Positions 24,300-30,239 of a stretch of 30,239 bases of DNA are shown here, piece by piece (within the stretch, counting starts at the first letter, position 1; each line of letters starts with the position of its first letter). The translations under genes and the position numbers were made by a program. Source of the stretch: CAZIUL01 sp964542475 (GTDB taxonomy: Bacteria > Planctomycetota > B15-G4 > CAYZWU01). The notes below the pieces were generated by a model. It was not told the origin of the DNA. It was given only the letters and a program-made list of their open reading frames with translations, and made no database searches. The stretch spans positions 1-30,239 of the forward strand of contig CAZIUL010000051.1 of the NCBI GenBank assembly GCA_964542475.1, given 5' to 3'.

Positions 24300-25799
24300 A
24301 TGAGGCTGACCATGAATAACAGGCGTGACTTTATAAAATCACTGTCTTTGGGATTATTTGCCTTATCCTCGCCAGACATCTTGAAAGCAATAGAATCCAG
24401 TAAACAAAAGCTCAATATTCTGTTGTTTACCGCAGACGATTTGAATTGTGATTCTGTTGGATGTTATGGCGGAAGTGTACCGGATATTTCACCAAATATG
24501 GATAAATTCGCTTCCGAGGGCATGCTCTTCAAGAAGGCACATGTAAATGTTGCTATCTGCATGCCCAGTCGTGGTGTGCTTGGAACCGGCAGGTATGGGC
24601 ATAACAGCGGCATGATGGGTTTCTGGAATACGAAAATGAAGGACCCTGATGTCATGGAGTCCTTTAAGAAAAACAGTTACCTCACAGGTATTCTGGGTAA
24701 GGTCGCTCACTCAACACCAAAAGAAGATTTCAGATGGGATTTCGATCATTACTATGGCGAACTTGGCGCGGGCCGCGATCCTGAGAAATACTACGGTTAC
24801 TGTAGAGAGTTTTTCGATAAATGCAAAGCCGAGAATAAGCCCTTCTATTTCATGGTCAACTCCCATGATCCGCACCGCCCTTTCCATGACCCGGCAAATC
24901 CCAAAAAGAAAGCCGCCGCGCCGTCTCGTCTATATAAGCCCGATGAGATTGAGGTTCCCGGTTTCCTGCCGGACCTTCCGGGAGTCCGAAATGAGCTGGC
25001 GCACTACTATAATTCAGTTCGCCGATGCGATGACACATTCGGCAGGGTTATGGATGCACTAAGGGAATCCGGTTTCCAGAATAATACGCTTGTTATGTTC
25101 CTCTCAGACAATGGTATAGCCATGCCATTTGCCAAAGCCAATGTATATCTTGCCAGTACACGTACACCGTGGATTGTTCGTTATCCGGGCGTTACAGAGA
25201 AGGGCGCGGTTAACGACAGAGATTTCATCTCCGGCGTTGATTTCTATTCCACTGTTATGGATGCCGCGAAGCTCCCGATTCCTTCAGGAATGGATGGGAA
25301 GTCATTCCTTCCGCTGTTAAAAGGTGAGAAGCAGTCTGGTCGTGACATTGTTTTTACTCAGATTGACAGGGCCATTGGCGGACCGGCGATACCGATGCGT
25401 TGCGTTCAGAATGAAAGATACGGCTATATCTTTAACGCCTGGAGTGACGGAAAATTCAGGTACAGTAGTAATAATGAAGGCAAGACCATGGAGGCGATGA
25501 ATAAAGCCGCTGTTGATGATCCTGCAATTGCCCGCCGAGTAAAAATGTATCGCAAACGGGTAATGCAGGAGTTTTACGATATGCAGAAGGATCCCGATTG
25601 CCTTAATAACCTGATAGAAAATCCAGACAGTGCTCCTGAGATCAACACAATGATTAAACTTCTGGAGGACTGGATGAGGGAAACAAACGACCCTCTTCTG
25701 GAGGCGTTTGTCAATCGTGAATCTCCTGAGGTGATAAAGTCTGTTCTGGACAGGATATATACGGGTGATGGTATCGGTACAAAGCCTAAAATGCCATAG
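24300..25799 (+). CDS. Tat-type formylglycine sulfatase
   Basis: The 499-residue protein has an NRRDFIKSLSLGLFALSSPD leader (twin-arginine RRDFIKS), so it is probably exported folded; ATG 24312 would also keep this leader. It has the sulfatase signature ICMPSRGVLGTGRY, with Cys87 in C-x-P-S-R converted to formylglycine in active enzymes. It also has the metal-binding start ILLFTADDLNCDSVGCYG, HDPHRP and FLSDNGIAMPFAK. It is related to the choline-sulfatase/heparan N-sulfatase-like group of the formylglycine family, but the substrate is unknown. Its sequence is visibly more AT-rich than the bam genes just before it, and its function is unrelated. It may have been added behind the cluster by transfer, though it could be co-transcribed because only 22 bases separate it from bamI. 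Confidence 0.88.
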   Translation: MRLTMNNRRDFIKSLSLGLFALSSPDILKAIESSKQKLNILLFTADDLNCDSVGCYGGSVPDISPNMDKFASEGMLFKKAHVNVAICMPSRGVLGTGRYGHNSGMMGFWNTKMKDPDVMESFKKNSYLTGILGKVAHSTPKEDFRWDFDHYYGELGAGRDPEKYYGYCREFFDKCKAENKPFYFMVNSHDPHRPFHDPANPKKKAAAPSRLYKPDEIEVPGFLPDLPGVRNELAHYYNSVRRCDDTFGRVMDALRESGFQNNTLVMFLSDNGIAMPFAKANVYLASTRTPWIVRYPGVTEKGAVNDRDFISGVDFYSTVMDAAKLPIPSGMDGKSFLPLLKGEKQSGRDIVFTQIDRAIGGPAIPMRCVQNERYGYIFNAWSDGKFRYSSNNEGKTMEAMNKAAVDDPAIARRVKMYRKRVMQEFYDMQKDPDCLNNLIENPDSAPEINTMIKLLEDWMRETNDPLLEAFVNRESPEVIKSVLDRIYTGDGIGTKPKMP

Positions 25800-25849
25800 A
25801 CTCGGGACAAACACACGCCCCGATCAATTCAGGTCCGTCGTTCGGTTCG

Positions 25850-25888
25850 AAAAAAACGGGCCCGGTGGCTGCGGATGGTTCCACCGGG
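25850..25888 (-). terminator. Rho-independent terminator of the small lipoprotein gene
   Basis: Read on the minus strand, CCCGGTGG (25888-25881) and CCACCGGG (25868-25861) form a perfect 8-bp stem with a 12-base loop. Two further G-C pairs lie beyond an A-C mismatch. The stem is followed by a run of seven T (25856-25850). It lies 27 bases after the stop of the lipoprotein gene and could also slow transcripts arriving from the sulfatase side. Confidence 0.75.
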
Positions 25889-25914
25889 TCCTGATTTCAG
25901 GAAATGAACGGTGA

Positions 25915-26238
25915 TTACCGGGCGTTGATTACCCGCCCCTTGACCTTGTAGCCGCTGCAACAAAAGCCGCTATAGGTATAGAGCACTGCGTCGATCATTA
26001 CATTGCCGTTTCCCTTGCGCAGGGCGTCATCGATGGCTTCCTCGAGGTTGGGTATACTAAAGAACTTGATATCCTCACCCTCAACAACAGGTGCTGTACT
26101 TGCCGTCTTGGCATCGATGGCTGCAAAGTTGACATTTTGAGTCGAGATGACCGTGAAGTCTCCGATCCTGGTGGCGCACCCCTGGACCAATAACCCGACA
26201 ACCGCTAACAGGCTAACTTTTTGAGCATCATACCTCAT
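25915..26238 (-). CDS. Small lipoprotein of unknown function
   Basis: The 107-residue protein starts with a short lipoprotein signal (MRYDAQKVSLLAVVGLLVQGC, lipobox LVQGC) followed by ATRIGDFTVISTQNVNF. A small beta-rich domain follows, with a central EGEDIKFFSIPNLEEAIDDA stretch and a Cys pair near the end (GFCCSGYKV). The G-D/S-F-T-x-I-S-T opening recurs in small TRL-like or DUF-type lipoproteins of Gram-negative bacteria. That comparison is from memory and no function is known. It is a separate transcription unit, with its own candidate promoter and a good terminator. A run of eight G precedes the start on its mRNA and may serve as a Shine-Dalgarno sequence. Confidence 0.7.
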   Translation of the reverse strand: MRYDAQKVSLLAVVGLLVQGCATRIGDFTVISTQNVNFAAIDAKTASTAPVVEGEDIKFFSIPNLEEAIDDALRKGNGNVMIDAVLYTYSGFCCSGYKVKGRVINAR

Positions 26239-26522
26239 TCACCCCCCCCATTGGCGTCGGCGACTTTCAGTAAATTGCTTTCGCCACACGAGGGCAACAA
26301 GAAAAAAAAACCGAACAACCAGGAACAAAAATTACTCTGATCCTGGTGCGGACAGATGAAACAAAAGCGTTTTTATCAACTTTCCATCCACACAACAACA
26401 CCAAAAGCCGGTGCATTGACTTTCTTCCCGATGAAGGCTGACAGGCAGTCGACAGGTCCGGCACCGGGATCCGCTGCTGGAATCACGGTGCCTCCCGGAT
26501 GAACGCTCTGAATGAATGCGGG
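26239..26522. other. Intergenic region with a hairpin after the seven-repeat gene
   Basis: No gene is seen in these 284 bases. On the minus strand, 30 bases after the stop of the seven-repeat protein gene, GGCACCG (26460-26466) pairs with CGGTGCC (26486-26492) around a 19-base loop. The stem can extend through a bulge to TCCG/CGGA. There is no T-run, so it is at best a weak or Rho-assisted end signal. Confidence 0.35.
26269..26297 (-). promoter_or_regulatory. Candidate promoter of the small lipoprotein gene
   Basis: On the minus strand TTGCCC (26297-26292) and TTTACT (26274-26269) are spaced by 17 bases, each with four of six consensus matches. The ATG at 26238 lies about 30 bases downstream of the -10 element. 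Confidence 0.3.
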
Positions 26523-28151
26523 TTACGGCGTAGTCCCCTTGACCGCGTTCGAGGCGGAGTACCCGAACTTCGCGGCAGTGTCATCGATGAAATATTGGAG
26601 CCATAGACTGAAGCCCGAAGGAATGCCCGTCGGAAAGGTACCCGAGAACACCAGATTGCCGTCGCTGTCCGTGGGCAGGTTGTACAAGATGAAGTTGGGG
26701 CAAGGCACCATGGTCGTGCCCTTGAACGGGAAGTTGGCTTCCGAGAGCCCGATGACAAGGTGTGCTAGGCTGTTCGGTTTGGCATTGCTCAGGTCGACGG
26801 TCACCGGGTCGTTTCCGGCCAACTGACCGTAACAGCGGAGCTTCGGCATTCCGTTGGAGCCTGCAAACTCTCCGCCGAGGATCTCCCAGGGACCGCAATC
26901 GAATAGAACGGCGGCGTCCAGGCTGCCGACGAGCGCCACCTCGGCCAGTATATACCGTCCGTCGTCGCTCAAGGCCTTGCCGTCTTGGATGCTGGCGATC
27001 GTGTCAACCACGATGCCGTTCACCTTGGACACGCCTTCCTGCATGATCAGCCTGTCGTTCAGGAAAAGGCCGCTGTCAACGTTGGTGTTCGGGTTGTCCC
27101 AGTCGCCGTACCAGAGCACATCGCCGAAGTCGCTTATCAGGACCGGGCCGGTCCCGAAGGAGGTCAACTTCCACGGCGCGATATCGGGCAGCGTGTCGCC
27201 CTCCTGAACGAACTTCTGTCCGTTCTTGATGATGATGTAGTCCGAGTCCGCGGCACCGTCCATCCGTGCGTGGAACACGTACTCGCCGTTATTGTTCAGG
27301 CTCAGCTCCGGGCTGGTGATGTAGTACCAGTTGCGGCCGGGGAGAGGCGCGGGGTCACCTTCGCGGGCGAGCATCGTGCTGTTGAGATATATCGCCGAGT
27401 TCGCGCTGGCCAAGCCGGTGAGATCGGCCAGGAACATGACATCGCCTTTGTTGTTGAAGTCGAAGTTGTGCGGGCCTGTGTCGAAGTCGGTAAACGTCTC
27501 AATGGTTCCGGGCGCGGTGTCGCCTTCCTTGAAAAGCACGGTCTCCACCAAGGTGTTGGGATCGATCACGACCAGGGCGCGATCGACATCGCTGCTGATG
27601 GCTGGGTCGTCCACGCTGGCCATGATGAGGATCTCGTCCAGGTCGTTGATCTTGCACTCGAAGAAGCCTATGTACGGCGTAAGCGGAGAGAAGACCGGCG
27701 ATGTGGAGATGTACCCTTCCTGAATGACCAGGTTCGTGTTGAGATAGACACCAGAGTCGTCGTTCATGCCGGAAGTGTTGTCCAGGAAAAAGTTCCACCC
27801 GCTGTTGTCGTTGTTATTCAGGTTGACTGTATCAAAGCTGTCCAGGGTGGCGCCCAAGGGCAGCGGGAGAGACTGACCCTCCTGAAGCAGCATGATGTTG
27901 TTTTTCAGCAAGACTTTGTCTATGTCATTGTTCGGGTTGTCCGTGTCCGCCTCGACCAGGTAGTCACCGGTGTTGTTGATGGCAAGGTTGTAGACACCGG
28001 TAACGAGTCCGACGCCCGGGACTGAGTCGCCCTCGAGCACCAGTAGCTGCGGCTCCAGTGCCGGGTCATCGGCTGATGCGGTCCGAGGGGCAATTGCGAT
28101 CGAAAGGACGGCCGCTGCGCAGAAAAGAGCTCCCTTTAACGTGGTTCTCAT
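26523..28151 (-). CDS. Secreted seven-repeat protein, probable seven-bladed beta-propeller
   Basis: I place the start at ATG 28151 (542 residues) because MRTTLKGALFCAAAVLSIAI-APRTASA is a normal signal peptide. The frame is open to an upstream ATG at 28256, but the extra 35 residues look non-coding. After the signal peptide the protein consists of seven units of about 50-65 residues. Each has an (N/D)(N/D)xGxYxxxAxxD-like strand and ends with a strand followed by EGDxxP: LEGDSVPG, QEGQSLP, QEGYIST, KEGDTAPG, REGDPAP, QEGDTLP, QEGVSKV. Such repeats occur in secreted proteins of myxobacteria and planctomycetes (the DUF7453-like group, to my knowledge). The last 110 residues form a different, beta-rich domain (LRCYGQLAGNDPVTV to SGFSLWLQYF) that is also found in the beta-helix protein next to it. 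It may be a cell-surface or secretion domain. No enzyme motif is visible. Confidence 0.75.
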   Translation of the reverse strand: MRTTLKGALFCAAAVLSIAIAPRTASADDPALEPQLLVLEGDSVPGVGLVTGVYNLAINNTGDYLVEADTDNPNNDIDKVLLKNNIMLLQEGQSLPLPLGATLDSFDTVNLNNNDNSGWNFFLDNTSGMNDDSGVYLNTNLVIQEGYISTSPVFSPLTPYIGFFECKINDLDEILIMASVDDPAISSDVDRALVVIDPNTLVETVLFKEGDTAPGTIETFTDFDTGPHNFDFNNKGDVMFLADLTGLASANSAIYLNSTMLAREGDPAPLPGRNWYYITSPELSLNNNGEYVFHARMDGAADSDYIIIKNGQKFVQEGDTLPDIAPWKLTSFGTGPVLISDFGDVLWYGDWDNPNTNVDSGLFLNDRLIMQEGVSKVNGIVVDTIASIQDGKALSDDGRYILAEVALVGSLDAAVLFDCGPWEILGGEFAGSNGMPKLRCYGQLAGNDPVTVDLSNAKPNSLAHLVIGLSEANFPFKGTTMVPCPNFILYNLPTDSDGNLVFSGTFPTGIPSGFSLWLQYFIDDTAAKFGYSASNAVKGTTP

Positions 28152-28489
28152 AATTAGTTCCAGTACTGATAGGTGGTGTGACCTCGGCCCGGCTCGAACA
28201 GGCAAACTCAATCTCAAATCCGCGATGGGGGTGGCGGATAAAACATATAAACGCAATTATACCTGATAATCTTGGTTATTGCGAAGGGAATCGGCCCAGC
28301 GAGTTTTTCAAGTCTTGTCTCCGCTATCGTCGTCTCTGATATCCTGTTAATGATCATGTTATAGCATGTTACAGAAGCGAGGCCTTTTGTCATTCAGGCG
28401 AAGTGTCAAGGATCGAAAAACAGCGATCCCCATCCCCGGTCAGCAGGCATCTTGGCTGGTACTGGCTTTTGGTACCCGGGCAAAAATCG
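28152..28489. other. Intergenic region between the two secreted-protein genes
   Basis: This 338-base stretch holds the leader and promoter of the seven-repeat gene (see 28256-28285). The remainder, about 200 bases up to the end of the beta-helix gene, shows no convincing gene or RNA. No T-tailed terminator was found behind the beta-helix gene. A short GGTAC/GTACC pairing at about 28455-28475 is the only hairpin noticed. Confidence 0.4.
28256..28285 (-). promoter_or_regulatory. Candidate sigma70 promoter of the seven-repeat protein gene
   Basis: On the minus strand TTCGCA (28285-28280) and a perfect TATAAT (28261-28256) are spaced by 18 bases. This would give a leader of about 98 bases before the ATG at 28151. 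It also supports the later start, because the ATG at 28256 would lie within the -10 element. Confidence 0.5.
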
Positions 28490-29953
28490 TCATTCCACGT
28501 GCATGGTGCACAGGTTCGTCAGTTTCAACGGGGTGCCCATGATCGCCTGCAGGTACAGGTTATAGGGACCGGATGGGGATGCGGGGATGGTACAGGGAAG
28601 TACGTACACGCCGCTCGCCGGTATCGAACCCAAGAAGAACGGGCCTATCGCCGGTGGCAGGAGCCACCAATCGCCATAGGCACCGGGAACAGGTGTTTCC
28701 AGCACATTGAAAGCCACCCAGAAGCCAACAGGTGATGATCCAGGCAAGCCGACGAACTTCAAGTCAACGGAGCCGCCTGGAATGGCGTCGCCCATGTAGT
28801 AGAGGCGGGCATGGAACTCGTCCGCACCCATGTCGACCGTGCCATAGGCGATGCGCGGATCCCCCTCGAAATCCTCCCCTGTCAACACCGCTCCATTGTC
28901 GCCAACATCCTTGCATGGAGAGTAATGGGAGAGGTGGTAGTCCTCCAGGCCGGGCTCCGAGAAAAAGGGGTCGCTGTCGATGTTGTGTGCCCCCCAGTTC
29001 ATGCTGCACCCTTGCGCGAGATAGATCGATCCCACGCCGCGCTCCACATCGCAGTAGTCGATGTCGAGACTCGAGGACTGCCACGTGTTTCCCACGGAGA
29101 TGGCTGAACCGTACCGTGCGCTGTTTGCCCAGAGGATCGTGTTGGCCACGGTCAGGTCCGAGTCCAGGATCGCGCTGATCCCACCGCCGGCGACCGCGGA
29201 GTTGCCCGTGATAGTGTTGTTCTTCACCACGAGCGTGCAGAGGTCACAGGCGATGCCTCCCCCTTCGGACGCCCAGTTGTTGGCGATGATATTGTCGGTG
29301 ATGGTTGAATCGCCTTCGCTGAAGATTCCCCCTCCGATACCGTCGACCGCATTGTTGCGGCTGACGACATTGCTGCTGATATCGAGTGCCGACATGCCCG
29401 CGATGCCGCCGCCCGCCGGCGGATTACCGGGACTCGGATCGTACACACTGTTCTCGCAAATGAGATTGCCCTTGATCAGCGGGAAGCAGCCCGCATTGGC
29501 GAAGATCCCTCCTCCGCCGCAAGCCGAGTTCCAGCGCACACGGTTGTTTCGGATCACGGGAGAGGCCTTCTTCGTGCAGAAGACTCCACCCCCCGCCAGA
29601 TCGAAAAACATGTTCGACGATCCTGTCCCGTGCTGGATCGTAAACCCATCGAGGATCGAATCAGCGCTCTCGTTATTCTGAAAAACCACAACGCTGCCCA
29701 ACTGGTTCCCGTCGATAACAGTCGCTATCGGGCCGAGTTCGCTGCGAACTGTGATCGCCTTGCCCTTGAAGTCAATGTTTTCCACGTAAGTGCCCGGCGC
29801 CACAAGAACAACATCGCCCGCGACCGCCGCGTCGATGGCGTTCTGGATCGCGGAATAGTCGCCCGGAACGTGAATCACGGCAGCCTGAGACGCTAGCAGC
29901 AGAGAAAAGAAAAAGGAGACGCCGCAAAATAGAATTCGAATCTTGTCTTTCAT
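28490..29953 (-). CDS. Secreted right-handed parallel beta-helix protein
   Basis: The 487-residue protein starts at ATG 29953 with a signal peptide (ILFCGVSFFFSLLLASQAA). It then has the typical opening of the beta-helix family: IHVPGDYSAIQNAIDAA followed by GDVVLVAPGTYVENI. About ten helical turns follow, marked by repeated N(N/T)xIxxNxAxxGGGI-type motifs (AGGGVFC, GGGGIFAN, GGGIAGMS, GGGIFSEG, GGGIACD, GGGISAI), then a DPFFSE/YHLSHYSPCKDVG/DMGADEF segment typical of the end of such helices. The last 110 residues (LYYMGDAIPGGSVDL to YNLYLQAIMG) resemble the C-terminal domain of the neighbouring seven-repeat protein. Such proteins bind or cleave polysaccharides or act as surface proteins; no lyase residues can be assigned here. 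Confidence 0.85.
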   Translation of the reverse strand: MKDKIRILFCGVSFFFSLLLASQAAVIHVPGDYSAIQNAIDAAVAGDVVLVAPGTYVENIDFKGKAITVRSELGPIATVIDGNQLGSVVVFQNNESADSILDGFTIQHGTGSSNMFFDLAGGGVFCTKKASPVIRNNRVRWNSACGGGGIFANAGCFPLIKGNLICENSVYDPSPGNPPAGGGIAGMSALDISSNVVSRNNAVDGIGGGIFSEGDSTITDNIIANNWASEGGGIACDLCTLVVKNNTITGNSAVAGGGISAILDSDLTVANTILWANSARYGSAISVGNTWQSSSLDIDYCDVERGVGSIYLAQGCSMNWGAHNIDSDPFFSEPGLEDYHLSHYSPCKDVGDNGAVLTGEDFEGDPRIAYGTVDMGADEFHARLYYMGDAIPGGSVDLKFVGLPGSSPVGFWVAFNVLETPVPGAYGDWWLLPPAIGPFFLGSIPASGVYVLPCTIPASPSGPYNLYLQAIMGTPLKLTNLCTMHVE

Positions 29954-29990
29954 TGTGCTTGCCTTTGCTTAAAACCGATCAACTTTAATC

Positions 29991-30018
29991 ATTATAAAGC
30001 GCGCTCGAAATGAAGCAA
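29991..30018 (-). promoter_or_regulatory. Candidate sigma70 promoter of the beta-helix gene
   Basis: On the minus strand TTGCTT (30018-30013) and a perfect TATAAT (29996-29991) are spaced by 16 bases. The -10 element lies 37 bases before the ATG at 29953. Confidence 0.45.
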
Positions 30019-30149
30019 TGGAGAAAAAGCAAACGTCATTCCATTCTAAAATCGGGCAAGAATAAGGAGTTCACCACTCGAGGCGGGCAAAATCGGAAAG
30101 GCCGGACATTTCCGTTACTCTGCCGTGACGATCAAAACATGGGAGAGTT

Positions 30150-30184
30150 ATAGCCCGCATATTTCATCCTCTTCTGCTGCGGCA
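30150..30184 (+). repeat. Dispersed repeat, copy 3
   Basis: These 35 bases match 13367-13401 at 34 positions. The flanks of the two copies differ on both sides, so the repeated unit as seen here is no longer than about 35-36 bases. Confidence 0.8.
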
Positions 30185-30239
30185 CCGTAAACTGCACTGT
30201 GGCTGCGTTTCATGCCGGGAGACGATCCTCAACCTGTAG

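Larger units (their letters stand above)
29954..30239. other. Right-edge region with promoter, hairpin and repeat copy 3
   Basis: No gene longer than about 25 codons is visible in these 286 bases. It contains the beta-helix gene promoter (29991-30018), a perfect 6-bp hairpin CGGAAA/TTTCCG (30094-30099 with 30109-30114) and dispersed repeat copy 3. The composition and the repeat suggest the edge of an insertion sequence or a remnant continuing past the window, but no transposase can be read. Confidence 0.4.

Noticed and set aside
30050..30239. Insertion sequence at the right edge
   Set aside because: A repeat copy and a small hairpin are present, but no transposase reading frame and no clear element boundaries can be seen within the window.
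1..30239. CRISPR arrays, tRNA or rRNA genes
   Set aside because: No regularly spaced short repeats and no recognisable tRNA or rRNA sequence were found on reading either strand. Without a covariance-model search a diverged RNA gene could have been missed.

Overview
The window (about 57-60% GC by eye) most likely comes from a strictly anaerobic, selenium-using bacterium of the Desulfobacterota (the former Deltaproteobacteria: sulfate reducers, Geobacter and syntrophs). The main evidence is a complete eight-gene bamBCDEFGHI cluster at 13587-24277. It encodes the tungsten-dependent class II benzoyl-CoA reductase complex of obligate anaerobes that degrade aromatic compounds. Three genes in the window are read through an in-frame UGA that is very probably selenocysteine, which fits this group. 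The assignment rests on family recognition only; no rRNA gene is present.

Layout. (1) 1-5483, plus strand: the end of an unrecognised gene, overlapping a giant AsmA/DUF748-type envelope protein. (2) 5497-7073, minus strand: a secreted alpha/beta-hydrolase of the proline-iminopeptidase/TAP type, translationally coupled to an upstream 28-residue hydrophobic peptide. (3) 7337-13370, plus strand, a run of exported proteins: a thioredoxin-fold selenoprotein (UGA at 7523-7525), a TlpA-like protein with a broken CxxC motif and a PDZ domain, a sulfatase-superfamily lipoprotein with Thr at the nucleophile position, a small lipase-like lipoprotein and a PQQ-type beta-propeller. A 78-bp inverted-repeat element and copies of a 26-35 bp dispersed repeat lie between these genes. 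(4) 13587-24277: bamB to bamI, closely spaced and all on the plus strand, with UGA/Sec codons in bamE (17511-17513) and bamF (20535-20537). A Tat-type formylglycine sulfatase (24300-25799) of more AT-rich character follows after 22 bases. (5) 25850-30239, minus strand: a small lipoprotein with a good terminator, a secreted seven-repeat protein (probable seven-bladed propeller) and a right-handed beta-helix protein. The last two share a C-terminal domain. A third copy of the dispersed repeat lies near the right edge.

How the genes work together. BamB (W-pterin, Fe-S) and BamC form the ring-reducing module. BamD, BamE and BamF resemble HdrBC, HdrA and MvhD of heterodisulfide reductase. BamG, BamH and BamI resemble the NuoE/F/G NADH-oxidising module. 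Together they would drive the very low-potential dearomatisation of benzoyl-CoA by flavin-based electron bifurcation or a related mechanism, without ATP hydrolysis. The two Sec residues replace Cys in the HdrA-like and MvhD-like subunits, on the proposed electron path. Outside this cluster nearly every gene encodes an exported or lipid-anchored protein. The least familiar element is the periplasmic selenothioredoxin with a UPIS active site and its degenerate TlpA-PDZ neighbour.
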